Below the pieces are notes generated by a model, which did no database searches, was not told the DNA's origin, and was given only the letters and a program-made list of their open reading frames with translations. Below, piece after piece: positions 24,110 to 34,734 of a stretch of DNA of 37,096 nt (position 1 is its first letter; the number at the start of each line of letters is the position of its first letter). A program made the translations under genes and the position numbers. Source of the DNA: Ectorhizobium quercum (GTDB lineage Bacteria > Pseudomonadota > Alphaproteobacteria > Rhizobiales > Rhizobiaceae); NCBI RefSeq assembly GCF_026552795.1, contig NZ_JANFPI010000014.1, positions 1 through 37,096 of the forward strand, written 5' to 3'.

Positions 24110-25384
24110 ATGGCTCGCATCGTGATGAAGTTCGGCGGCACGTCCGTCGCCAATCTTGAACGCATTCATAACGTCGCGCGCCATGTCAAACGTGAAGTCG
24201 ATGCCGGCCACGAGGTGGCGGTCGTCGTCTCCGCCATGTCGGGCAAGACCAACGAACTCGTCGGCTGGGTTCACGACACGCCGAAGACGGCGGGCGCCAG
24301 CTCGCCCTTCTACGATGCGCGCGAATACGACGCGGTGGTCGCTTCCGGCGAACAGGTGACGTCCGGTCTTCTCGCCATCGCGCTTCAATCGATGGACGTC
24401 AACGCCCGCTCGTGGCAGGGCTGGCAGATCCCGATCCGCACCGACAATGCGCATGGCGCCGCCCGCATTCTGGAGATCGACGGTTCGGACATCATCCGCC
24501 GAATGGGCGAGGGCCAGGTGGCCGTCGTCGCCGGCTTCCAGGGGCTCGGCCCGGACAACCGCATCGCGACGCTCGGCCGCGGCGGCTCCGACACGTCGGC
24601 CGTGGCGATCGCCGCCGCCGTCAAGGCCGACCGCTGCGACATCTATACCGACGTGGACGGTGTCTATACCACCGACCCGCGCATCGAGCCGAAGGCCCGC
24701 CGCCTGAAGAAGATCGCCTTCGAGGAAATGCTCGAAATGGCCTCGCTCGGCGCCAAGGTCCTCCAGGTGCGTTCCGTCGAACTGGCGATGGTGCACAAGG
24801 TGCGCACCTTCGTCCGCTCCAGCTTTGAAGATCCCGATGCGCCGGGCATGGGCGACCTTCTCAACCCGCCCGGCACGCTGATTTGTGACGAGGATGAGAT
24901 CGTGGAACAGGAAGTCGTTACCGGTATTGCCTACGCCAGGGATGAGGCTCAGATTTCGCTGCGCCGTCTTGCGGACCGTCCCGGCGTCTCCGCCGCGATC
25001 TTCGGCCCGCTGGCCGAAGCCCATATCAATGTCGACATGATCGTCCAGAACATTTCCGAGGACGGCACCCATACCGACATGACCTTCACGGTGCCCTCGG
25101 GCGATGTCGAAAAGGCCATCTCCGTTCTCTCCGAGAACAAGGAAAAGATCGGCTTCGACGTCGTTCAGAGTGAATCCGGCCTCTCGAAGGTCTCGGTCAT
25201 CGGGGTGGGCATGCGCAGCCATGCGGGCGTCGCCGCCACCGCTTTCCGCGCCGTCGCCGAAAAGGGCATCAACATCAAGGCCATCACCACGTCTGAGATC
25301 AAGATTTCTGTTCTCATCGACGGTGCATACACGGAACTTGCCGTCCGCACTTTGCATTCGGCTTACGGTCTCGATAAAAAGTGA
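24110..25384 (+). CDS. lysC: Aspartate kinase
   Basis: 424 residues. The kinase domain begins with KFGGTSV (7-13) and includes VAVVVSAMSGKTNELV and TDVDGVYTTDPR. Two ACT domains follow at about 265-340 (ISLRRLADRPGVSAAIFGPLAEA) and 345-415 (VSVIGVGMRSHAGVAATAFRAVAEKG). It phosphorylates aspartate, the first step toward lysine, threonine and methionine; the ACT pair is the seat of feedback inhibition. The frame is open to a GTG at 24062 but MARIVMKFGG at 24110 is the standard start; AAGG is close to it, so initiation may be weak. ptsP follows after a terminator. Confidence 0.97.
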   Translation: MARIVMKFGGTSVANLERIHNVARHVKREVDAGHEVAVVVSAMSGKTNELVGWVHDTPKTAGASSPFYDAREYDAVVASGEQVTSGLLAIALQSMDVNARSWQGWQIPIRTDNAHGAARILEIDGSDIIRRMGEGQVAVVAGFQGLGPDNRIATLGRGGSDTSAVAIAAAVKADRCDIYTDVDGVYTTDPRIEPKARRLKKIAFEEMLEMASLGAKVLQVRSVELAMVHKVRTFVRSSFEDPDAPGMGDLLNPPGTLICDEDEIVEQEVVTGIAYARDEAQISLRRLADRPGVSAAIFGPLAEAHINVDMIVQNISEDGTHTDMTFTVPSGDVEKAISVLSENKEKIGFDVVQSESGLSKVSVIGVGMRSHAGVAATAFRAVAEKGINIKAITTSEIKISVLIDGAYTELAVRTLHSAYGLDKK

Positions 25385-25399
25385 TTCACGCCGGTTCTT

Positions 25400-25435
25400 C
25401 CCCGCCCCCGAATCGTAGCTGACGGCGGGGTTTTT
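25400..25435 (+). terminator. Rho-independent terminator after lysC
   Basis: CCCCGCC (25400-25406) with GGCGGGG (25424-25430), then five T. It separates lysC from ptsP transcription, although partial read-through is possible. Confidence 0.8.
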
Positions 25436-25470
25436 CCGGAAATAGACCTTGTTTTCGGGAGCACCACGCG

Positions 25471-27738
25471 ATGAGAGACCTTTCGATGGGTCCGCGCGTT
25501 CTTCTCAGGCGGTTGCGCGAACTGATGGCGGAACCGCTCGAGCCACAGGAGCGGCTGGACCAGATCGTTCTGCAGATCGCGCAGAACATGGTGGCCGAAG
25601 TGTGCTCGGTCTATGTGCTGCGCTCCGACGGCGTTCTCGAACTTTACGCCACCGAGGGCCTGAACAAGGATTCGGTGCATCTGGCGCAGCTGAAGATGGG
25701 CCAGGGCCTGGTCGGCACCATCGCCGCCTCCGCCCAGCCGCTCAACCTGTCCGACGCGCAATCGCATCCCGCCTTCCGCTACCTGCCGGAAACGGGCGAG
25801 GAGATCTACCAGTCCTTCCTCGGCGTTCCGATTCTCAGGGCCGGGCGCACGCTCGGCGTTCTGGTCGTGCAGAACAAGGCGCAGCGCAATTACCGCGAGG
25901 ACGAGGTCGAGGCGCTGGAAACGACGGCGATGATCCTTGCCGAGATCATCGCCACCGGCGACCTGAAGAAGATCACGCGTCCGGGCGTGGAACTCGACCT
26001 GTCGCGGCCGGTCACGATCGAGGGCGATGCCTACAGCGAGGGCATCGGGCTTGGCCGCGTGGTGCTGCACGAGCCGCGCATCGTCGTGACCAACCTGCTC
26101 AATGAGGACGCCGAGAAGGAAATCATGCGGCTGGCCGAAGCGCTCGGTTCGCTGCGCATTTCCATCGACGACATGCTGTCGCGCCGTGACGTGCCGATGG
26201 AAGGCGAGCATCGCGAGGTGCTGGAGACCTTCCGCATGTTCGCCCACGATCAAGGCTGGGTGCGCCGCATGGAAGAGGCGATCCGCAACGGCCTGACGGC
26301 GGAAGCGGCCGTCGAGAAGGTGCAGAGCGACACGAAGGCGCGGATGATGCGCCTGACCGATCCCTACCTGCGCGAACGGATGCACGATTTCGAGGATCTG
26401 GCCAACCGGCTCCTGCGCCAGCTGACCGGCCATTCGGGCCGTCTTTCCGGCGAAAAATTTCCGACCGACGCCGTCATCCTGGCGCGGGCGATGGGGGCGG
26501 CCGAGCTGCTGGATTATCCGCGCGACAGCCTGCGCGGCCTCGTTCTCGAAGAAGGCGCCGTGACCAGCCATGTGGTGATCGTCGCCCGGGCGATGGGCAT
26601 TCCGGTCGTCGGCCAGGCGGCTGGTATCGTGGCGCTGGCCGAAAACGGCGATGCGATCATCATCGACGGCGACGATGGCCCGGTGCACCTGCGTCCCGTG
26701 GTCGATCTGCAAAAGGCGTATGAGGAGAAGGTCAAGCTTCGCGCCCGCCGTCAGGAACAGTTCCGGGCGCTGCGCTCGGTCGATCCCGTCACCAAGGACG
26801 GCAAGCGCATCAGCCTGATGATGAATGCCGGTCTTCTGGTCGACCTGCCGCAGCTTTCCGAATCCGGCGCGGACGGCATCGGCCTTTTCCGCACCGAGCT
26901 TCAGTTCATGATCTCCTCGACCATGCCGAAGGCGGACGAGCAGGAAATCTTCTATCGTTCCGTGCTTCGCCAGGCCGGCAAGCAACCCGTCACCTTCCGG
27001 ACGCTGGATATCGGCGGCGACAAGGTGGTTCCCTATTTCCGCGGCCACGAGGAAGAGAACCCGGCGCTCGGATGGCGCGCGATCCGTCTGGCGCTCGACC
27101 GGCCGGGCCTGCTGCGCACGCAGCTTCGGGCGATGCTGCGGGCATCGGCCGGCGGCGAGCTGAAGATGATGCTGCCGATGGTGACGGAGGTTTCCGAAGT
27201 CCGCACCGTGCGCGAGATCCTGCGCAAGGAAGTGCAGCATCTTTCCAAGTTCGGCCACCGCCTGCCGCGCACGCTGAAGCTCGGCGCCATGCTGGAAGTG
27301 CCGGCGCTGCTGTGGCAGCTCGACGAGCTGATGCAGGAGGTCGATTTCGTCTCCGTCGGCTCGAACGATCTTTTCCAGTTCTCGATGGCGGTGGACCGCG
27401 GCAATGCGCGCGTCGCCGACCGTTTCGACATTCTGGGCCGTCCCTTCCTGCGCATCCTTCGCGATATCGCCCGGGCGAGCGAGCGCAACAACACGCCGGT
27501 GACGCTTTGCGGCGAGATGGCGGGCAAGCCGCTGGCCGCGATGGCGCTGCTCGGCATCGGCTTCCGCGCGGTTTCGATGGTGCCGACGGCCATCGGCCCG
27601 GTGAAGGCGATGCTGCTCGGGCTGGAGGTGGACGCGCTGGCGGAGGAACTGAATGCGGCCATCGACGATCCGCACCCGGTGATGCCGATCCGGGAACTTC
27701 TGGCGCTGTTTGCCGAGCGCAACAATATTCCGGTCTGA
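25471..27738 (+). CDS. ptsP: Phosphoenolpyruvate-protein phosphotransferase of the nitrogen PTS (enzyme I-Ntr)
   Basis: 755 residues. An N-terminal GAF domain (about 15-160) that senses small molecules is followed by the enzyme I core: PEP-utiliser N-terminal and mobile domains with active His367 (VTSHVVIVARAMGIPVVG), then the TIM-barrel PEP-binding domain with GIGLFRTELQFM, TLDIGGDKVVPYF, SVGSNDLFQFSMAVDR and the catalytic Cys680 (LCGEMAG). It passes phosphate from PEP to NPr (PtsO), then EIIA-Ntr (PtsN); in alphaproteobacteria the pathway adjusts potassium transport, polysaccharide and stress outputs. In this GAF-bearing type glutamine/2-oxoglutarate are known effectors. ptsO/ptsN are not in the window. 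GGGAG at 25457-25461. Confidence 0.96.
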   Translation: MRDLSMGPRVLLRRLRELMAEPLEPQERLDQIVLQIAQNMVAEVCSVYVLRSDGVLELYATEGLNKDSVHLAQLKMGQGLVGTIAASAQPLNLSDAQSHPAFRYLPETGEEIYQSFLGVPILRAGRTLGVLVVQNKAQRNYREDEVEALETTAMILAEIIATGDLKKITRPGVELDLSRPVTIEGDAYSEGIGLGRVVLHEPRIVVTNLLNEDAEKEIMRLAEALGSLRISIDDMLSRRDVPMEGEHREVLETFRMFAHDQGWVRRMEEAIRNGLTAEAAVEKVQSDTKARMMRLTDPYLRERMHDFEDLANRLLRQLTGHSGRLSGEKFPTDAVILARAMGAAELLDYPRDSLRGLVLEEGAVTSHVVIVARAMGIPVVGQAAGIVALAENGDAIIIDGDDGPVHLRPVVDLQKAYEEKVKLRARRQEQFRALRSVDPVTKDGKRISLMMNAGLLVDLPQLSESGADGIGLFRTELQFMISSTMPKADEQEIFYRSVLRQAGKQPVTFRTLDIGGDKVVPYFRGHEEENPALGWRAIRLALDRPGLLRTQLRAMLRASAGGELKMMLPMVTEVSEVRTVREILRKEVQHLSKFGHRLPRTLKLGAMLEVPALLWQLDELMQEVDFVSVGSNDLFQFSMAVDRGNARVADRFDILGRPFLRILRDIARASERNNTPVTLCGEMAGKPLAAMALLGIGFRAVSMVPTAIGPVKAMLLGLEVDALAEELNAAIDDPHPVMPIRELLALFAERNNIPV

Positions 27739-27767
27739 CCGGACCAACGGACATGCGGAGCTAAAGG

Positions 27768-28847
27768 GTGGCGAAACTTCCCGTCGAGAAAATGCGCGAA
27801 CTGGAACGCCGTTTCGGCGAGGTCGAGGCGCGCATGTCGGCGGGGCCGTCCGCCGACGTCTATGTGAAACTGGCCGCCGAATATGCGGAGTTGCAGCCGG
27901 TCGTGAAGACGATCCGCGACTACCAGAAGGCGGAGGCGGAGGCCGCCGACCTGGAATCGCTTCTGGACGCCAGGGACACCGACCGCGAGATGCGGGCGCT
28001 GGCCGAAGCGGAACTGCCGGAGGTGCGCGAACGGATCGCCGCTCTCGAAGGCGAGATCCGCGTTCTCCTTCTGCCCAGGGACGCGGCCGACGAGAAGAGT
28101 GCGATTCTCGAAATTCGTGCCGGCACCGGCGGTTCGGAGGCGGCCCTTTTCGCTGGCGACCTCTTCCGCATGTACGAACGCTATGCCGGCGCTCACGGCT
28201 GGAAGGTGGAGGTGCTTTCGGCCAGCGAGGGTGAGGCGGGCGGCTACAAGGAAATCATCGCCACGATTTCCGGGCGCGGCGTGTTCGCCAAGCTGAAGTT
28301 CGAATCCGGCGTCCACCGCGTCCAGCGCGTGCCGGAAACGGAGGCGAGCGGACGTATCCACACGTCCGCCGCGACGGTGGCCGTGCTGCCGGAGGCCGAG
28401 GATATCGACGTCGAAATCCGTCCCGAGGACATCCGCATCGACACGATGCGGTCTTCGGGTGCGGGGGGGCAGCACGTCAACACCACGGATTCGGCCGTGC
28501 GCATCACCCACCTGCCGACGGGCCTCGTGGTGACGAGTTCCGAAAAATCCCAGCACCAGAACCGGGCCAGGGCGATGCAGGTGCTGCGGTCGCGGCTTTA
28601 CGATATCGAGCGCCAGCGCGCCGACAGCGAACGCTCCGCCGACCGCAAGGCGCAGGTCGGCTCGGGCGACCGGTCCGAACGCATCCGCACCTACAATTTT
28701 CCGCAGGGCCGCGTGACCGATCATCGCATCGATCTCACGCTCTACAAGCTCGACCGCATCATGATGGGCGAGATCGACGAGGTGATCGATGCGCTGGTCG
28801 CCGACCATCAGGCCGATCAGCTCGCCCGGCTCGGCGAGAGCGCCTGA
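27768..28847 (+). CDS. prfA: Peptide chain release factor 1
   Basis: 359 residues, standard length. The peptidyl-tRNA-hydrolysing GGQ lies at 233-235 (SSGAGGQHVNTTDSAVRIT), and the stop-codon-reading PxT appears as PET in RVPETEASGRIHTSAATV, marking RF1 (UAA/UAG) rather than RF2. GTG is used as start at 27768, with GGAG at 27757-27760. No programmed frameshift, which is an RF2 feature. prmC overlaps its stop by one base (TGATG), so the methyltransferase that modifies the GGQ glutamine is made with its substrate. Confidence 0.97.
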   Translation: MAKLPVEKMRELERRFGEVEARMSAGPSADVYVKLAAEYAELQPVVKTIRDYQKAEAEAADLESLLDARDTDREMRALAEAELPEVRERIAALEGEIRVLLLPRDAADEKSAILEIRAGTGGSEAALFAGDLFRMYERYAGAHGWKVEVLSASEGEAGGYKEIIATISGRGVFAKLKFESGVHRVQRVPETEASGRIHTSAATVAVLPEAEDIDVEIRPEDIRIDTMRSSGAGGQHVNTTDSAVRITHLPTGLVVTSSEKSQHQNRARAMQVLRSRLYDIERQRADSERSADRKAQVGSGDRSERIRTYNFPQGRVTDHRIDLTLYKLDRIMMGEIDEVIDALVADHQADQLARLGESA

Positions 28848-29719
28848 TGGCGCGGCCCGGCACGCTTTCGGCCCTGCATGGCTGGTTGCGCCGTGAACTT
28901 GCGGATGCGGGCCTCGCCGATGCGGCCACCGATGCGCGGGTGCTGATCCTCGGGCTGTTCGACCTGTCGGCCGCGGAACTGCTGACCCGCGGCGACCGGG
29001 CCGTGAGCGAGGCCGAGTTCGCCACAGCCGCCGCAGCGCTGGAAAGGCGCCGGAAACGGGAGCCGGTCCATCGCATTCTCGGCGCCCGGGACTTTTACGG
29101 CCTGACACTGCGGCTTTCGCCGGAAACGCTTGAGCCGCGTCCCGATACGGAAATTCTGGTCGAGCGGATATTGCCCCACGCGCAGCGGATTGCGGACGAA
29201 AAGGGATGCGTGCGCATTCTCGACCTCGGCACGGGAACGGGCGCCATCGTGCTGGCGCTTCTCAACGAATGCCCTGCGGCGGTGGGGGTGGGTGCGGACC
29301 TGGCGCCCGGCGCGTTGCGCACGGCGCGGGAAAATGCGGAGGCCGCCGGACTTGCCGCGCGGTTCGACGCGGTGGAAAGCGACTGGTTTTCTGCGATCGA
29401 AGGTCGTTTCGACATAATCGTGTCGAATCCACCCTATATAAGGACGGACGTGGTCGCGGCTCTCGAGGCCGAGGTGAGGGATTACGATCCCGGCCTTGCC
29501 CTCGACGGCGGAAGGGATGGGCTGGTCGCCTATCGCCGGATCGCCGCGGATGCTCTTGCCCATCTTGAAACAGGAGGCGTTATCGGTGTCGAGATCGGCT
29601 ACGATCAAAGACAGGACGTCGAAGCGCTGTTCGAACTCAAGGGGTTCCAAACCCTTGAGACGGCACGCGATTACGGTGGCAACGACAGGGTCGTCGTCTT
29701 CGCTGCGAAGGCGTGCTGA
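28847..29719 (+). CDS. prmC: Release factor glutamine methyltransferase
   Basis: 290 residues with an N-terminal helical domain (to about 85) and a SAM fold: LDLGTGTGAIVLALL and the catalytic NPPY at 194-197 (VSNPPYI). It methylates the GGQ glutamine of RF1 and RF2. The TGATG overlap with prfA indicates translational coupling. The C-terminus ends with the family's VEIGYDQRQDVEALFELKGFQTLE and DYGGNDRVVVF. Confidence 0.96.
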   Translation: MARPGTLSALHGWLRRELADAGLADAATDARVLILGLFDLSAAELLTRGDRAVSEAEFATAAAALERRRKREPVHRILGARDFYGLTLRLSPETLEPRPDTEILVERILPHAQRIADEKGCVRILDLGTGTGAIVLALLNECPAAVGVGADLAPGALRTARENAEAAGLAARFDAVESDWFSAIEGRFDIIVSNPPYIRTDVVAALEAEVRDYDPGLALDGGRDGLVAYRRIAADALAHLETGGVIGVEIGYDQRQDVEALFELKGFQTLETARDYGGNDRVVVFAAKAC

Positions 29720-30048
29720 CAGATTGCTGCGACTGCGAAATGTCTTTTCGAAACCTTCAAGAAAACGCTTGGATTCGTTAAGGAAAGCGGCTAGTTTGCA
29801 ACTACGCACAGGGTAATTGGGAATGAACGGCGATTCGTTCGGGTCGAAACAGACCTCGGGTCCGTCTTCTTTTAGATACGGCAGGGTGAACATTTCCCGG
29901 TGCGTGAATCAATAATTTAACTTCCATCAGGGCGAACATTAGGTTTCGCAATGTTCTTCGATGGCCTTGAAGGGGCTGGACCGGTATGATCCGCGCCAGT
30001 CCGGTGGCTTATTGCGAGAAGAACGAAGAGAGTTCAGGTGACCGATCT
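29720..30048 (+). other. Spacer between prmC and the DUF4167 gene
   Basis: About 330 bases less GC-rich than the neighbouring genes. A possible promoter is TTGGAT-N17-TAGTTT near 29769-29798. A 30-codon ATG frame (29823-29915, MNGDSFGSKQ at the start) is open, but it has only weak ribosome-site support. No RNA gene or terminator is clear. Confidence 0.4.
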
Positions 30049-30705
30049 ATGAGGCCAGGACAACAAAACAAACGTGGTCGCGGGCGTGGCAATAACAACA
30101 ATAATAACAACGGCAACAACAACAATTTCAACCGCAAGGGCCAGAACCCGCTGACGCGGACCTATGACAGTTCGGGTCCGGATATCAAGATTCGCGGCAC
30201 GGCCCAGCACATCGCCGAGAAATATGCAACGCTGGCCCGCGACGCCCAGAGCGCCGGCGATCGCGTCATGGCTGAAAACTACCTTCAGCATGCGGAGCAC
30301 TATAACCGCATCATCGCCGCCGCACAGGCGCAGATGCAGGAACGCTTCCAGCGCGAAGAGCGCAGCGACTACAACGAACGCGACAATTTCGAACGCGACG
30401 AGGATGGCGATCCGGCAACCGAGACGGATGTCGCGGCCGCCCAGGCCGTGGCTCCGGCCATTCCGGCCGCCGCGCCTGCCGCGGTCGATGGCACCGGTCC
30501 TCAGCCGGTGATCGAGGAAACGCCTGCGGAAGTGGTCGCTGCCGAAGAAGAGGCGAACGCCGCCGGCCAGGGCCAGCGCACCCAGTCGCGCCGTCGCTCC
30601 GCCGCTGCGCGTCCGCGCCGCACGCCGCGCCGCAAGGCAGGCGAAGAAGGCACGGACGACGGTGGCGCCGAAGCCGCGCCGGTTGTCGCCGAAATCGCGG
30701 AATAA
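30049..30705 (+). CDS. DUF4167 domain protein, asparagine-rich
   Basis: 218 residues. It starts MRPGQQNKRGRGRG and runs into a stretch of asparagines at about 14-28, coded by AAC/AAT repeats at 30091-30130. The conserved DUF4167 segment (TRTYDSSGPDIKIRGTAQHIAEKYATLARDAQSAGDRVMAENYLQHAEHYNRII) occupies about 36-90. The rest is Ala/Glu/Pro-rich and ends with a basic arginine-serine patch (RTQSRRRSAAARPRRTPRRK) that could bind RNA. The family is limited to alphaproteobacteria with no known function. The ATG at 30049 is chosen because the domain begins there; the frame extends upstream. Confidence 0.88.
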   Translation: MRPGQQNKRGRGRGNNNNNNNGNNNNFNRKGQNPLTRTYDSSGPDIKIRGTAQHIAEKYATLARDAQSAGDRVMAENYLQHAEHYNRIIAAAQAQMQERFQREERSDYNERDNFERDEDGDPATETDVAAAQAVAPAIPAAAPAAVDGTGPQPVIEETPAEVVAAEEEANAAGQGQRTQSRRRSAAARPRRTPRRKAGEEGTDDGGAEAAPVVAEIAE

Positions 30706-30808
30706 AAGCGTTTCGGCATGTCGTGCGCACGCAGTGCTGCGGTTTTGCGATCATGACACGCGATCAACAGGCCTCCGGCACGCGAAGCGCCCGGGAGACC
30801 GAATCGAG

Positions 30809-30843
30809 AAAAAGGGCCGCCCCGATCGCGGCCCTTTTGTTTT
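30809..30843. terminator. Bidirectional terminator between the DUF4167 gene and lrp
   Basis: GGGCCGC (30814-30820) with GCGGCCC (30828-30834), loop CCCGATC, preceded by a run of A and followed by TTTTGTTTT. It serves both convergent genes. Confidence 0.88.
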
Positions 30844-31321
30844 ACGCCGGCGCCTTTACCGGCAATGCCGTGAAGGGCTTGATTTCCTTGAGAACGAATG
30901 TCGTCTGCATTTCCTTGATGCGGGGCAGGCGGCGGATCACGTTCATGGCGAAATCGGCATAGCTGTCGAGATCGTCGGCGACGATCTGCAACAGGAAATC
31001 CGCATCGCCGGCAATGCTGTAGCAGGCGACGACGTTGTCGAGCCGTTTCACCCCCTCCTCGAAAGTCCGCGCTTCCGCCTCGCTGTGGCTGTCGATGCGA
31101 ATGCGCACGAAGGCCAGAACCCCAAGCCCCAGTTGCCGCCTGTCCAGAACCGCGCGGTAGCCCTGGATCACCCCCGTTTCTTCCAGATGGCGGACACGCC
31201 GCCAGCAGGGCGAGGTGGCCATGCCCACGCGTTCGGCGAGGTCCTGATTGGTCAGGCGCCCCTCCGTCTGGAGCGCGGAAAGAATTCGGCTGTCGGTTTT
31301 CGTGATGGCTCCGTCTGACAT
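30842..31321 (-). CDS. Lrp/AsnC family transcriptional regulator
   Basis: 159 residues: an N-terminal winged helix-turn-helix (DSRILSALQTEGRLTNQDLAERVGMATSPCWRRVRHLEETGVIQGYRAVLD) and a C-terminal RAM ligand-binding domain (about 70-150, with VVACYSIAGDADFLLQIVADDLDSYADF). Lrp-type proteins sense amino acids and usually regulate a neighbour. ATGGAGG precedes the start. Divergent from the DUF2000 gene with a 122-base gap carrying two inverted repeats, likely autoregulatory. The stop lies in the T run of the shared terminator. Confidence 0.93.
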   Translation of the reverse strand: MSDGAITKTDSRILSALQTEGRLTNQDLAERVGMATSPCWRRVRHLEETGVIQGYRAVLDRRQLGLGVLAFVRIRIDSHSEAEARTFEEGVKRLDNVVACYSIAGDADFLLQIVADDLDSYADFAMNVIRRLPRIKEMQTTFVLKEIKPFTALPVKAPA

Positions 31322-31347
31322 ATCCTGCCTCCATGTATTCTTGAATG

Positions 31348-31379
31348 GGTAAATTCTACCGATAATGAGGAAATATCGG
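31348..31379. promoter_or_regulatory. Candidate Lrp operators in the lrp/DUF2000 intergenic region
   Basis: Two inverted repeats side by side: GGTA-N5-TACC (31348-31360) and CCGATA-N9-TATCGG (31359-31379). They lie about 27-65 bases from each start. Lrp-family regulators often bind such tandem imperfect sites next to their own gene. Confidence 0.5.
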
Positions 31380-31443
31380 CAGGAATAGGCAAAAAATACC
31401 CGGGCTACCGCGCTAATGTCCGGCCTTCCAGAAGGAGGCTTTG

Positions 31444-31860
31444 ATGCAGGACGATTTTCGCGTGGCGCTTGTTCTCAATCCCGCTCTGTCGGCGGGGCTT
31501 CTCGCCAACACGGCCGCTGCGATCGGCATCGGTCTCGGGGCGCGGCTGCCGGATCTTGCCGGCACAGCGTTGTCCGACCGCGACGGACGCCGCATCGACG
31601 TCAGTTCGCGGCTGGCGGTTCCTGTGTTGCAGGTGGAGCCGGAGGCGATCCGCGTCCTTCTTCTGAAGGCGCTGGCGCGGGAGGACGCATGGGCGCTCGT
31701 GGCGTTCCCTGCCTTTGCCCGCTCACTGCATGATTTTCGCGAATATGAAGCGCTTTTTCCCGGTCGCGACCTGTCTTCCGAGACCATCGACGGGCTCGGT
31801 ATCGCCGGCCCGGCGAAATGGGTCAGGTCGCTGACCGGCTCGCTCAAACTGCTGCGCTGA
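31444..31860 (+). CDS. DUF2000 family protein
   Basis: 138 residues resembling DUF2000, a family with a peptidyl-tRNA-hydrolase-2-like fold. It opens MQDDFRVALVLNPALSAGLLANTAAAIGIGLG and ends ETIDGLGIAGPAKWVRSLTGSLKLLR. Function is unknown. It is commonly divergent from an Lrp/AsnC regulator, as here. GGAGG five bases before the ATG. It ends 50 bases before the clpB heat-shock-type promoter. Confidence 0.82.
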   Translation: MQDDFRVALVLNPALSAGLLANTAAAIGIGLGARLPDLAGTALSDRDGRRIDVSSRLAVPVLQVEPEAIRVLLLKALAREDAWALVAFPAFARSLHDFREYEALFPGRDLSSETIDGLGIAGPAKWVRSLTGSLKLLR

Positions 31861-31910
31861 GGCATGCGACGAACTGACGCGAAAACCCGCCCTGATTTGT
31901 GGAAATCGCT

Positions 31911-31939
31911 CTTTAAACGGAAAAAAATCCTCCCCATAT
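31911..31939 (+). promoter_or_regulatory. Heat-shock (RpoH/sigma-32-like) promoter of clpB
   Basis: CTTTAAA (31911-31917), a 14-base spacer and CCCCATAT (31932-31939), which differ by one base from the sigma-32 consensus CTTGAAA / CCCCATNT. It leaves a leader of about 110 bases before clpB. CCCCA (31932-31936) with TGGGG (31945-31949) also forms a small hairpin. Confidence 0.75.
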
Positions 31940-32057
31940 CCTCGTGGGGATCGGGCCTGCACGGGTGCCGGTTCGGGGCTTGCCGCTTGAGGGAGCCCAT
32001 CCTTGAAATCGCCGTTCTGTGCCGAATGCGGGCAGCGCGGCTACTGGAGGTGTTTTT

Positions 32058-34658
<2,601 letters not shown>

Positions 34659-34681
34659 TCACACGTCATCGCACTCACAGG

Positions 34682-34707
34682 AATGGCGGCTCAAGGGCCG
34701 CCATTTT
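34682..34707 (+). terminator. Rho-independent terminator after clpB
   Basis: AATGGCGGC (34682-34690) with GCCGCCATT (34697-34705), loop TCAAGG, ending TTTT. It lies 24 bases after the clpB stop and faces the convergent peptidase gene. Confidence 0.8.
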
Positions 34708-34734
34708 CATATCTGCAACGGGGGACGACGGGAT

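Noticed and set aside
25363..27747. A 794-codon frame antisense to ptsP
   Set aside because: It mirrors the ptsP gene and lacks any motif.
27033..29108. A 691-codon minus-strand frame across ptsP, prfA and prmC
   Set aside because: Same reasoning: all three genes on the plus strand have clear catalytic motifs and the antisense frame has none.
28817..29893. A 358-codon frame antisense to prmC whose first residues lie in the spacer
   Set aside because: It lies almost wholly opposite prmC and has no recognisable domain. Long antisense frames are expected in GC-rich genes.
30091..30132. AAC/AAT trinucleotide repeat as a phase-variable element
   Set aside because: It lies within an in-frame Asn tract, so changes in copy number would alter length but not frame.
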